Shown piece after piece: positions 34,692-42,395 of a DNA stretch of 64,000 nt. The DNA lies in NCBI RefSeq assembly GCF_001440415.1, contig NZ_LLYA01000124.1:1-64000 (forward strand), in the 5' to 3' direction. The notes under the pieces are model-generated. The model had not been told where the DNA came from and made no database searches. It was given only the letters and a program-made list of their open reading frames with translations. A program made the position numbers and the translations under genes. Position 1 is the first letter of the stretch; each line of letters opens with the position of its first letter. The stretch is from Bradyrhizobium retamae (lineage in GTDB: Bacteria > Pseudomonadota > Alphaproteobacteria > Rhizobiales > Xanthobacteraceae).

Positions 34692-35894
34692 TCAAGCTGC
34701 TGAGCGGATGCGGCTCATGTGGTGCGGCGGAGGCGGCGCCGAAAGCGCCTCGATCAGCCCTTCCATCGAGGTCAAGTTATGCACCGGGCGGAATTCGTCA
34801 ACGTGCGGCAGCATCATTTTGATGCCCTGCGCCTTGGCCTCGAAAGCGCTGTAGCGCAGCAACGGGTTGAGCCAGATCAGGCGACGGCAGGACCGGTGCA
34901 GCCGGTCCATCTCGAAGGCGAGCTTGGCATCCGCCTCGCGCTCCAGCCCGTCGGAGATCAAGAGCACGATGGCGCCCTGCCCGAGCACGCGGCGACCCCA
35001 CAATTTGTTGAAAGAGTGCAGCGAGGTAGCGATGCGGGTGCCGCCGGCCCAGTCTTCCACCGAAGACGAACAGCTCGCCAAGGCTTCGTCGGGATCGCGC
35101 GCCCGCAGCGCCCGCGTCACGTTGGTGAGTCGCGTGCCGAACAGGAACACCGAGACACGCTTGCGCGCGTCGGTGATGGCATGGAGGAAATGCAGGAACA
35201 GGCGGGTATATTCGCTCATGGAGCCCGATATATCGAGCAGCGCCACGATCGGCGCCGGCTTTTCGATCCGGCCGAGCTTTCGGATATCGATGATCTCGCC
35301 GCCGGTGCGGAGACTGCTGCGCAAGGTTCGGCGCATGTCGAGCCGCAGGCCTTTTGCATCGGGCTGATAGCGGCGGGTGCGCAGCTCGGCCTGCGGCAGC
35401 TTCATATTCGCAATGGCGCGGGTCACTTCCGCGATCTCGGCCGCGCTCATCTGGGCAAAGTCCTTCTTCTGCAGGATCTCCTTGTCGGAGACCGACAGCC
35501 GCAGTTCCTGCTCCTGGACTTGCGGTAGCTCATCGCGCGCCGAGGGCTGCGCCAACGCCTCCTGCACGCGGCGCGAGGCCGGCGGCGGCTTCTTTTTGGC
35601 GTGATCGGGCAACGGCACCGAATCCAGCATGTGCTTCCAGTCCTCGGCGGCGCGGAAGAACAGGTCGAAGGCTTGGGCAAAGATCAGCATATGCTCGTGG
35701 CGCTTGACGAAGATCGCTTCCAGCGTGGCGTAGACATCGGCACGGTTGCCGATCTCGATCGCCTGCAGCGCGTCGAGGGCGTCGATCACGGCACCAGGCC
35801 CCACGGGAATGCCGGCAGCGCGCAGTGCACGGCCGAAGCCGACGATATTGTCGGCCATGTGGCCGGTCGGGGGATTGAGGTGGTCGATGGCCAT
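34692..35894 (-). CDS. coxE: VWA domain-containing CoxE-like protein
   Basis: A 400-residue protein of the CoxE/VWA family. The C-terminal von Willebrand A domain (about 215-385) has the metal-ion site DISGSMSEYTRL (DxSxS), the threonine region GGTRIATSLHSF and the third motif LLISDGLEREADAKL. The N-terminal part holds RALRAAGIPVGPGAVIDALD, typical of CoxE. With the MoxR AAA ATPase encoded upstream it should form a chaperone pair that matures the metal centre of a CO-dehydrogenase-like enzyme. The start at 35894 is chosen because a palindromic repeat (35910-35948) directly precedes it; ATG 35915 falls inside that repeat. Confidence 0.9.
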   Translation of the reverse strand: MAIDHLNPPTGHMADNIVGFGRALRAAGIPVGPGAVIDALDALQAIEIGNRADVYATLEAIFVKRHEHMLIFAQAFDLFFRAAEDWKHMLDSVPLPDHAKKKPPPASRRVQEALAQPSARDELPQVQEQELRLSVSDKEILQKKDFAQMSAAEIAEVTRAIANMKLPQAELRTRRYQPDAKGLRLDMRRTLRSSLRTGGEIIDIRKLGRIEKPAPIVALLDISGSMSEYTRLFLHFLHAITDARKRVSVFLFGTRLTNVTRALRARDPDEALASCSSSVEDWAGGTRIATSLHSFNKLWGRRVLGQGAIVLLISDGLEREADAKLAFEMDRLHRSCRRLIWLNPLLRYSAFEAKAQGIKMMLPHVDEFRPVHNLTSMEGLIEALSAPPPPHHMSRIRSAA

Positions 35895-35909
35895 CGCGCT
35901 GTCCACTTC

Positions 35910-35948
35910 CGTCATTCCGAGCACGCGAAGCGTGAACCCGGAATGACG
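35910..35948. repeat. Short palindromic repeat abutting coxE
   Basis: The arms CGTCATTCCG and GGAATGACG surround a GCACGCGAAGCGTG hairpin. It is a minimal member of the dispersed family and occupies the gap between the MoxR gene and coxE, where the ribosome site of coxE would be expected. Confidence 0.8.
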
Positions 35949-35954
35949 CCGGGG

Positions 35955-36860
35955 TCAATCGCTTGTCGCGTCCTTCAAAACCTTTTGCAGCGTGTCGCCC
36001 TGCATGCGCGCGATGTCGTCCTGGTACTTCAACAGCGCGCCGAGCGTGTCGCCGACCAGTTGTGGCGTCAGCGAACGGGCGTCGAGCTCGGTCAGCGCGG
36101 TGGCCCAGTCGATGGTCTCGGCGACGCCCGGCGACTTGTAAAAATCCTGATCGCGCAGCGCCTGCACGAAGTGAACGACCTGCTGCGACAGTTTTGCGGA
36201 AATGCCGGGTACGCGCGACTTGACGATCGCCAGCTCGCGCTCGGCTTCGGGGTAATCCACCCAATGATAGAGACAGCGGCGCTTCAGCGCGTCGTGGATC
36301 TCTCGAGTGCGGTTCGAGGTGATGATGACAATCGGCGGATGCGGCGCCCTGATGGTGCCGAATTCGGGAATCGTGACCTGGAAGTCGCTGAGAATTTCGA
36401 GGAGATACGCCTCGAACGCCTCGTCGGCGCGGTCGAGTTCGTCGATCAGCAGCACGGGCGCGCCGGCAACGTCCGGCTCCAACGCCTGCAGCAGCGGGCG
36501 CTTGATCAGAAACCGCTCGGCAAAGATATCTGACGACAATTGCTCGCGATCGGTATCGCCGGCGGCCTCTGCCAGCCGGATCGCGATCATCTGCGCCGCG
36601 CTGCTCCACTCGTACACCGCGGAGGCGACGTCGAGGCCTTCGTAGCATTGCAGGCGGATCAGCTTTCGTCCAAGTGCGGCCGACAGGACCTTTGCGATTT
36701 CGGTCTTGCCGACGCCGGCTTCGCCTTCGAGAAACAAGGGCCGGCCCATGCGCAGCGAGAGATAGGTGACCGTCGCGAGCGACCGCTCCGCGAGATAGCC
36801 GCGCGAAGTCAATAGCTCCAGCATCCCATCGACGGATTTGGGTAGCGCCGATGCACTCAT
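35955..36860 (-). CDS. coxD: MoxR family AAA+ ATPase (CoxD-like)
   Basis: A 301-residue AAA+ ATPase of the MoxR class. Walker A is LEGEAGVGKTEIAKVL, Walker B is VLLIDELDRADEAFEAYLLE, and sensor 1 is PIVIITSNRTREIHDALKRR. A helical lid follows. In CO dehydrogenase clusters CoxD acts with CoxE to build the CuSMo(=O)OH centre. It lies between the FAD subunit and the VWA protein, in the usual cox order. A complete N terminus (MSASALPKSVDGMLELLTSR) supports the start. Confidence 0.93.
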   Translation of the reverse strand: MSASALPKSVDGMLELLTSRGYLAERSLATVTYLSLRMGRPLFLEGEAGVGKTEIAKVLSAALGRKLIRLQCYEGLDVASAVYEWSSAAQMIAIRLAEAAGDTDREQLSSDIFAERFLIKRPLLQALEPDVAGAPVLLIDELDRADEAFEAYLLEILSDFQVTIPEFGTIRAPHPPIVIITSNRTREIHDALKRRCLYHWVDYPEAERELAIVKSRVPGISAKLSQQVVHFVQALRDQDFYKSPGVAETIDWATALTELDARSLTPQLVGDTLGALLKYQDDIARMQGDTLQKVLKDATSD

Positions 36861-36909
36861 GCGATGGCCAATCTTGATGCGCCGGAAATCGGCAAAATAA
36901 CCGGCAAGC

Positions 36910-37713
36910 CTACTTCGCCGTCGCGGCTTCGACGGCGCGGCGCGTCAGCACGCCGATCAGATGCGCGCGATATTCGGCGCTGCCGTGGAGATCGCTGTTC
37001 AGCCCCTCCGGCGATACCGAAATGCCGTCGAGCACCTTGTGCGAAAAACGCTTCTTTAGCGCTTCCTCAAACAGGGTGGCGCGGAATACGCCCTCAGAGC
37101 CGGCGCCGGTGACGGCAACGCGCACGTCCGACGGGCGCTTGGCGACGAACACGCCGACCAGCGCATAACGCGAGGCCTGGTTGCGGAATTTGACGTAAGC
37201 CGCCTTCTTCGGCAGCGGGAACATCACCTTGGTGATGATCTCGTCGCTTTCGAGCGCGGTCGTGAACAGGCCCTGGAAGAATTCCTCCGCCTTCAGCCGG
37301 CGCTTGTTGGTGACGATGGTGGCGCCAAGCGCGAGAACGGCGGCGGGATAATCCGCCGTCGGGTCGTTATTGGCGAGCGAGCCGCCGAGCGTGCCCTTAT
37401 GGCGCACTGCGGGGTCGCCGATTCCGCCGGCGAGTTCGGCGAGCGCCGGAATGGCTTCGCCGACGATCGGCGACGTCGCGACATCGGCATGCTTGGCGGT
37501 CGCACCGATCACCAGCGAACGGCCCTTCATCTCGATCGCATCGAGCCCTTCGATGTGCGACAGATCGACCAGATGCGGCGGGCTGGCAAGCCGCTGCTTC
37601 ATGACCGGCACCAGCGTGTGGCCGCCGGCGATCACCTTGGCGTCTTCGTTCTTCACCAGGAGATTGGCGGCCTGCCGCACGGTCGCCGGCCGATGATATT
37701 TGAATTCGTACAT
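36910..37713 (-). CDS. coxM: Molybdenum hydroxylase FAD-binding medium subunit (CoxM-like)
   Basis: A 267-residue flavoprotein subunit of the xanthine dehydrogenase/CO dehydrogenase family. The start YEFKYHRPATVRQAANLLVK and the FAD loops AGGHTLVPVMKQRLASP and GTLGGSLANNDPTADYPAAV are characteristic. The C-terminal CO_deh_flav_C domain follows (about 160-265). It would pass electrons from the iron-sulfur subunit to an acceptor. It follows the CoxS-like gene after only 69 bases, leaving no room for the large subunit. Confidence 0.93.
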   Translation of the reverse strand: MYEFKYHRPATVRQAANLLVKNEDAKVIAGGHTLVPVMKQRLASPPHLVDLSHIEGLDAIEMKGRSLVIGATAKHADVATSPIVGEAIPALAELAGGIGDPAVRHKGTLGGSLANNDPTADYPAAVLALGATIVTNKRRLKAEEFFQGLFTTALESDEIITKVMFPLPKKAAYVKFRNQASRYALVGVFVAKRPSDVRVAVTGAGSEGVFRATLFEEALKKRFSHKVLDGISVSPEGLNSDLHGSAEYRAHLIGVLTRRAVEAATAK

Positions 37714-37743
37714 GAGAACTTCCTGATCGCTACTCGCGATGAA

Positions 37744-37794
37744 ATCGATTAGGCGAACTTGTCGATTAAGCGGGCATGTCGGTTAAGCGGATTT
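37744..37794. repeat. Three-copy 17-base tandem repeat across the coxS stop codon
   Basis: Three successive 17-base units (37744, 37761, 37778) read ATCGATTAGGCGAACTT, GTCGATTAAGCGGGCAT and GTCGGTTAAGCGGATTT. The last contains the coxS stop (TTA on the plus strand), so the stop region has been duplicated twice into the coxS-coxM gap. Confidence 0.75.
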
Positions 37795-38265
37795 GGCCAT
37801 TGCCTTGGCGCCGGCGGCAATCGAGGTCACGATATTCTGATAGCCGGTGCAGCGGCACAGATTGCCTTCGAGCTCCTCGCGGATGACATGGTCCGCAAGG
37901 TCGTGGCCCTTGCGGTTGACCAGATCGACCGCGGTCATGATCATGCCAGGCGTGCAAAAGCCGCACTGCAATCCGTGATGCTCGCGAAACGCTTCCTGCA
38001 TCGGGTGCAGCGGCGCGCCGTCGGGCGCCAGGCCCTCGATGGTCTTGACCTCATGGCCGTCAGCCATCACCGCGAGCGTGGTGCAGGACTTGACCGCCTT
38101 GCCGTCGAGATGCACGACGCAGGCGCCGCACTGCGACGTGTCGCAGCCGACATGGGTGCCCGTCAGCCGGAGATTTTCCCGTAGAAACTGGACCAGAAGG
38201 GTACGGGGATCGACGTTGGCGTTCACGGGATTACCGTTCACGATCAGGGAAATCTTGGCCATCAA
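37783..38265 (-). CDS. coxS: Molybdenum hydroxylase [2Fe-2S] small subunit (CoxS-like)
   Basis: A 160-residue iron-sulfur subunit. The plant-type ferredoxin cluster ligands are in [20 protein letters not shown] followed by [10 protein letters not shown]. The second cluster is in [17 protein letters not shown] and [14 protein letters not shown]. All eight cysteines are present. It normally forms a heterotrimer with CoxM and a large Mo-binding subunit CoxL, which is absent here. The stop codon lies in a small tandem repeat. Confidence 0.95.
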   Translation of the reverse strand: MMAKISLIVNGNPVNANVDPRTLLVQFLRENLRLTGTHVGCDTSQCGACVVHLDGKAVKSCTTLAVMADGHEVKTIEGLAPDGAPLHPMQEAFREHHGLQCGFCTPGMIMTAVDLVNRKGHDLADHVIREELEGNLCRCTGYQNIVTSIAAGAKAMAKSA

Positions 38266-38443
38266 CCACTCTCTTGAGCCGCACTGCCGAAGCGGGCAAC
38301 GCAGACGTTTATAGTCATTCCAAAGCCCATAATATGGGCCATCCCGATAATGAGCAACCTCAGGAGCCCCAACGAGCCCCTCTTCTGGGGCATGGCCTGA
38401 GTGACTTGACGGAGCTATCGGAGGGGGCCTCGCGGGATTGGAC

Positions 38444-38488
38444 TCGCCAGAATCAGCCTCGTCAGAATCAGCGTCGTCAGAATCAGCC
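38444..38488. repeat. Three-copy 15-base tandem repeat across the coxG stop codon
   Basis: Three units of the form TCGYCAGAATCAGCS follow each other at 38444, 38459 and 38474. The last overlaps the stop codon of the coxG-like gene. The design matches the 17-base array at the coxS stop. The rest of the 38266-38443 gap shows no gene. Confidence 0.75.
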
Positions 38489-38929
38489 TTGCACGGCCTT
38501 GCCGAAATTGGTGAAGAATTCGTCGGCCAGCTTCTTGGCCGCGCCGTTGATCAGGCGCTGTCCGAGCTGGGCCAGCTTGCCGCCGATCTGCGCTTCGACG
38601 TTGTAGCTCAAGAGTGTGCCGCCATCCTTTTCGGTCAGCGCCACCGTGGCGCCTCCCTTGGCGAAGCCGGCAACGCCGCCCTCGCCTTCGCCGGAGATCT
38701 TGTAGCCGTTGGGCGGGTCGAGATCGCTCAGCATGACCTTGCCCTTGAAGCGGGCGGAGACCGGCCCGACCTTCATTTTGGCGATGGCGCGGAAGCCGTT
38801 ATCCTCCGTCTTTTCCAGCTCCTCGCAGCCGGGAATGCAGGCCTTCAGCACTTCCGGATCGTTCAGTTTGGCCCACACGGCCTCGCGCGACGCCGCAAGC
38901 TGGACTTCGCCGTTCATCGTCATGGCCAT
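38483..38929 (-). CDS. coxG: CoxG-like SRPBCC carbon monoxide dehydrogenase accessory protein
   Basis: A 148-residue protein of the CoxG/SRPBCC (START-like) family. The start [20 protein letters not shown] and [19 protein letters not shown] are diagnostic. Further landmarks are [19 protein letters not shown] and [19 protein letters not shown], then [19 protein letters not shown]. CoxG anchors or recruits the CO-dehydrogenase-type enzyme to the membrane. GGAGGG precedes the ATG at 38929. It appears to be the first gene of the minus-strand cluster and diverges from pcaB; the 167-base gap should hold both promoters. Confidence 0.92.
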   Translation of the reverse strand: MAMTMNGEVQLAASREAVWAKLNDPEVLKACIPGCEELEKTEDNGFRAIAKMKVGPVSARFKGKVMLSDLDPPNGYKISGEGEGGVAGFAKGGATVALTEKDGGTLLSYNVEAQIGGKLAQLGQRLINGAAKKLADEFFTNFGKAVQG

Positions 38930-39096
38930 GGGGGTGCCCTCCTGGATCGCGTCAACCTGATAGCTCCCAAGTAAAGCACGCCCGGGCCAAAAGGAAGGCC
39001 GTCGACGCGATGGGCGATGCATATTCGCAACCGCAGCAGGCGCGACCCCGACAAGGGGCATTGGCATTGACTGGCCGGAATGGTTAGGTCGCGTCA

Positions 39097-40452
39097 ATGA
39101 GCACGTCCCTCCCCCCCCTGCTTGCCCCGATGCTGTCGAGCGCGGCGATGCGCGCCGTCTGCGACGACATGGCGAGCCTGCAAAACATGCTGGATTTCGA
39201 GGCGGCGCTGGCGCGCGCCGAGGCCGCAGCCGGGGTGATTCCGGCAAGCGCGGCCGACCCGATTTCCAGCGCGTGCCGGGCCGAATCATTCGACATCGCC
39301 GCATTGGCCGAGGCAGCGACCAATGCTGGCAACCTCGCCATCCCCCTGGTCAAGGCGCTGACCGCAAATGTCGCCAAATCGGACGCGGCGGCCGCACGCT
39401 ATGTGCACTGGGGCGCGACCAGCCAGGACGTCATCGACACCGCCGCCATGCTCGGTCTTCGTGCCGGCACCGATGCGCTGCTCGCCGACATCGATCGCGC
39501 GATCGCAGGCTTTGCCGGACTGGCGCGACGGCACCGCCACACCCCGGTGGTCGCCCGCACCTGGCTGCAGCATGCGCTGCCGATGCCGTTCGGACTGAAG
39601 CTCGCCGAATATGCCGCTGCATTGCATCGCTCGAAGCTGCGCCTGCAGCGCGTGCGCAGCCAGGCACTGGCCCTGCAATTCGGCGGCGCCGCCGGCACAC
39701 TCGCAGCCCTTGGAGACAAGGGATTAGCAGTCGCGGAAAAACTGGCCGAGGAACTGAAGCTGCCGCTACCGGACGCGCCCTGGCACACCCACCGCGACCG
39801 CATCGCTGAAGCTGCTTCTGTATTGGCCATCATCGCCGGCACCTGCGGCAAGATCGCGCGCGATGTCTCCTTAATGATGCAGACCGATGTCGGCGAAGCG
39901 TTCGAACCCTCGGGCGAAGGCCGCGGCGGCTCTTCCACCATGCCGCACAAGCGCAATCCGGTGGCGGCAGCCAGCGCGCTCGCGGCAGCCACTATGGCGC
40001 CCAACCTCGCAGCGACGATATTTGCCGCGCAAGTGCAGGATCACGAGCGCAGCGCCGGCCCCTGGCACGCGGAATGGCCGACGCTGCCGACGTTATTGCT
40101 CGTCACCTCGGGTGCGCTTGCAGCCATTGTGGACATCGCGGAAGGACTCGAAGTCGATGCCGCGCGGATGCGCGCCAATCTCGACGCGACCGACGGGCTG
40201 ATCATGGCGGAAGCGGTGGCGATGGCATTGGCCGAAAAGATCGGCAAGAGCGACGCGCATCATCTGGTCGAGGCTGCCAGCAGGAAGGCAGTCAAGGACA
40301 AGAAACATCTACGCGATGTGCTGCTGGAGGACGCGAACGTCACCGCACAGCTTGATGCCGACACGATTGCAAAACTGTTCGAGCCGATGGCCTATCAGGG
40401 CGCCTCGCAAGCCCTGATCGACCGCCTGCTCGCTTCGCTGGACGACAAATAA
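39097..40452 (+). CDS. pcaB: 3-carboxy-cis,cis-muconate cycloisomerase
   Basis: A 451-residue enzyme of the fumarase/aspartase superfamily. The signature GGSSTMPHKRNPVAAASALA is complete. Other conserved blocks are YVHWGATSQDVIDTAAMLGL and HTPVVARTWLQHALPMPFGL. PcaB lactonises 3-carboxymuconate to 4-carboxymuconolactone in the protocatechuate branch of the beta-ketoadipate pathway. Its neighbours pcaD and pcaC catalyse nearby steps, which makes the pcaB assignment rather than adenylosuccinate lyase secure. The ring-cleavage dioxygenase genes pcaH and pcaG are not in the window. Confidence 0.95.
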   Translation: MSTSLPPLLAPMLSSAAMRAVCDDMASLQNMLDFEAALARAEAAAGVIPASAADPISSACRAESFDIAALAEAATNAGNLAIPLVKALTANVAKSDAAAARYVHWGATSQDVIDTAAMLGLRAGTDALLADIDRAIAGFAGLARRHRHTPVVARTWLQHALPMPFGLKLAEYAAALHRSKLRLQRVRSQALALQFGGAAGTLAALGDKGLAVAEKLAEELKLPLPDAPWHTHRDRIAEAASVLAIIAGTCGKIARDVSLMMQTDVGEAFEPSGEGRGGSSTMPHKRNPVAAASALAAATMAPNLAATIFAAQVQDHERSAGPWHAEWPTLPTLLLVTSGALAAIVDIAEGLEVDAARMRANLDATDGLIMAEAVAMALAEKIGKSDAHHLVEAASRKAVKDKKHLRDVLLEDANVTAQLDADTIAKLFEPMAYQGASQALIDRLLASLDDK

Positions 40453-40469
40453 GAAGCCGGAGAACTGCC

Positions 40470-41252
40470 ATGCCGATGATCAACGCCGACGGTTGCCTGC
40501 TCAACGTATCCGTCGAAGGCCGCGACGGCGGACCGACGCTGATGCTGTCGAACTCGCTGGGCTCGACCATGCAGATGTGGGAGCCGCAGATGAAGGCACT
40601 CACCCAGGTGTTCCGCGTCATCCGCTACGACCGGCGCGGCCATGGCAAGTCGAGCGTGCCGCGCGGTCCCTACTCGCTGGAACGATTCGGCCGCGACGTG
40701 CTCGCGATCCTCGACGATCTCAACATCGCGCGGACGCATTGGTGCGGCCTGTCGATGGGCGGCATGGTCGGGCAATGGCTGGGCGCCAACGCGCCTGACA
40801 GGTTCGGCAAGATCATCCTGTCCAATACCACCTGCTATTACCCGGACCCGACGCGCTGGCACGAGCGCATCAAGGCGGTGAAGGAAGGCGGCATCGCCGC
40901 GGTGGCCGATACCGTGATTGCCGGCTGGCTGACGGCGGACTTTCGCGAGCGCGAGCCGCAGATCACCGCCAACATGAAGGCGATGATGCTGGCCACGCCG
41001 GTCGAGGGCTACATCGCCTGCTGCGAGGCGCTGTCGACGCTCGACCAGCGCGAACTGCTGCCCAAGATCAAGAGCCCGACGCTGGTGATCGCCGGCCGCC
41101 ACGACATGTCGACGACGGTCGCGGATGCCGAATTCATGCGCAGCCGGATTCCCGGCGCGAGCATGACCATCCTCGATGCCGCGCACATTTCGAATGTCGA
41201 GCAGCCGCACGCCTTCACCGACGCGGCGATCGGCTTCCTGACGCAACGGTAG
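40470..41252 (+). CDS. pcaD: 3-oxoadipate enol-lactonase
   Basis: A 260-residue alpha/beta hydrolase. The nucleophile elbow is WCGLSMGGMVGQWLG, the oxyanion region is LMLSNSLGSTMQMWEPQM, the catalytic acid is in LVIAGRHDMSTTVADAEF and the histidine in LDAAHISNVEQPHAF. PcaD hydrolyses 3-oxoadipate enol-lactone to 3-oxoadipate. It starts 17 bases after pcaB, with a GAAGCCGGAG site, so the two are co-transcribed. Confidence 0.95.
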   Translation: MPMINADGCLLNVSVEGRDGGPTLMLSNSLGSTMQMWEPQMKALTQVFRVIRYDRRGHGKSSVPRGPYSLERFGRDVLAILDDLNIARTHWCGLSMGGMVGQWLGANAPDRFGKIILSNTTCYYPDPTRWHERIKAVKEGGIAAVADTVIAGWLTADFREREPQITANMKAMMLATPVEGYIACCEALSTLDQRELLPKIKSPTLVIAGRHDMSTTVADAEFMRSRIPGASMTILDAAHISNVEQPHAFTDAAIGFLTQR

Positions 41253-41269
41253 TTAATTCAACCCAGGGC

Positions 41270-41350
41270 GTCATTGCGAGCGAAGGAAGCAATCCATTTC
41301 ACCGCCTGCGCAGACATGGATTGCTTCGTCGCTTCGCTCCTCGCAATGAC
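41270..41350. repeat. Palindromic repeat between pcaD and pcaC
   Basis: GTCATTGCGAGCGAAGGAAG and its inverse at the right end (CTTCGCTCCTCGCAATGAC) enclose ATCCAT/ATGGAT arms, so the whole 81-base unit folds on itself. This element type is widespread in alphaproteobacteria. It ends 16 bases before the pcaC start. Confidence 0.88.
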
Positions 41351-41365
41351 AGAGAGAGGGTGCCA

Positions 41366-41758
41366 ATGGACGACAACCAACGCCGCGACGACGGCATGGC
41401 CCAGCGCCGCAAGGTGCTCGGCGATGAATGGGTCGACAAGTCGATCAAGAACCGCAACGCGTTCAATACCGATTTTCAGGACCTGATCACCCGGTATGCC
41501 TGGGGCGACATCTGGACCCGGCCGCATTTCGACCACCGCACCCGCCGCGTGCTCGTGATCGGCACCATGGTGGCGCTGGGACAGTGGGATGAATTCCGCC
41601 TGCATGTGCGCGCGGCGCTCACTGAGGGCGGCTTCACGCCCGACGACATCAAGGAAATCCTGCTGCAGCAGGCGATCTATTGCGGCGTGCCGGCAGCCAA
41701 CCACGCCGTCAAGGAGGCGAACGCGATCATCGCCGAACTAGGTCTGCTGAAGACCTAG
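41366..41758 (+). CDS. pcaC: 4-carboxymuconolactone decarboxylase
   Basis: A 130-residue enzyme of the AhpD-like CMD family. Landmarks are RRKVLGDEWVDKSIKNRNAF, ITRYAWGDIWTRPHFDHRTR, LVIGTMVALGQWDEFRLHVR and EILLQQAIYCGVPAANHAVK. PcaC decarboxylates 4-carboxymuconolactone to the enol-lactone used by PcaD. ATG at 41366 has GAGAGAGGG upstream; an earlier in-frame ATG at 41321 lies in the repeat. It is separated from pcaD by a palindromic repeat but keeps the same orientation. Confidence 0.95.
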   Translation: MDDNQRRDDGMAQRRKVLGDEWVDKSIKNRNAFNTDFQDLITRYAWGDIWTRPHFDHRTRRVLVIGTMVALGQWDEFRLHVRAALTEGGFTPDDIKEILLQQAIYCGVPAANHAVKEANAIIAELGLLKT

Positions 41759-41780
41759 CTGGGCGCTACGTCAGCCCGGG

Positions 41781-41892
41781 CTTCATGTCCCGGACGCGGC
41801 ACGAACTGACGCGACGTAGAGCCGGGACCAAAGCGGGTCCCGGCTCTGCGGCCCACCGCCAGGGGGCGCTGCGCCGCGTCCGGGACATGAAG
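41781..41892. repeat. Nested inverted repeat with perfect 20-base outer arms
   Basis: The outer arms CTTCATGTCCCGGACGCGGC (41781) and GCCGCGTCCGGGACATGAAG (41873) are exact inverses. Inside, GAGCCGGGACC and GGTCCCGGCTC form a second perfect hairpin at 41819-41846. It differs in sequence from the GCGCAATTGCGC elements, so it is a separate repeat family. Confidence 0.85.
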
Positions 41893-41910
41893 TTGGCAAC
41901 GCACAAAAAG

Positions 41911-41942
41911 AAAAGCCCCACCTTCTCGGCGGGGCCTTTTTC
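41911..41942. terminator. Bidirectional Rho-independent terminator
   Basis: AAAAGCCCCACC and GGCGGGGCCTTTT form a stem with one mismatch around a five-base loop. A and T runs lie on both sides, so it can end transcription of pcaC from the left and of the small minus-strand gene from the right. Confidence 0.8.
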
Positions 41943-41959
41943 TGTCCTGGCATGCCCTT

Positions 41960-42121
41960 CTACTCTGGCATCTGCCGTGGATCCTGACTCGGTTTCTGAC
42001 CCTGACGGCCCGGATCCTGCTGCTGCTGGCCCGACTTCTGACCGCCGCCCTGCTGCTGCTGACCGGGCTTCTGACCCGGGTTCTGGTTCTGCTGACCCGG
42101 GTTCTGGTTCATCTTACTCAT
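41960..42121 (-). CDS. Small Gln/Gly/Pro-rich low-complexity protein
   Basis: A 53-residue protein, MSKMNQNPGQQNQNPGQKPG followed by more Q/G/P repeats and ending RQMPE. Its start has a GGAGATC site seven bases upstream and it ends just before the bidirectional terminator. The repeat-like composition (QNPGQ, KPGQQQQ) suggests a disordered protein. I recall similar very short Gln-rich proteins in Bradyrhizobium, but no function is known to me. Confidence 0.7.
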   Translation of the reverse strand: MSKMNQNPGQQNQNPGQKPGQQQQGGGQKSGQQQQDPGRQGQKPSQDPRQMPE

Positions 42122-42395
42122 TGAGGGATCTCCGTTGTTGAGACGTAGCCGGAACTAACGGAGAGCCGCGGCGTCGGTTGCAGCGGAACAGCGGTTCCGG
42201 TGGGATCGTGAAAGGCAATGCCGTGTCCGGAGTGTGGCGCCGGAACCGCCTGCGCAAAAACTAGCTCTGTACAAGCCAAATAAGCCGCAGCCGGCGCTGT
42301 TGCCGCCCCCGGTTCCCACTGTTAGAAAATGCCACGACGCGTCGTCATGGGCTGCCGGAGCTCTCGCCGCGTCCTCATACAAAAAACGGCAGCGC

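Noticed and set aside
38444..38488. Short direct repeats as a CRISPR fragment
   Set aside because: Units of 15 bases are contiguous without spacers and no cas genes are present.
39097..40452. Adenylosuccinate lyase (purB)
   Set aside because: The superfamily signature is shared, but adjacent pcaD and pcaC make pcaB the consistent call.
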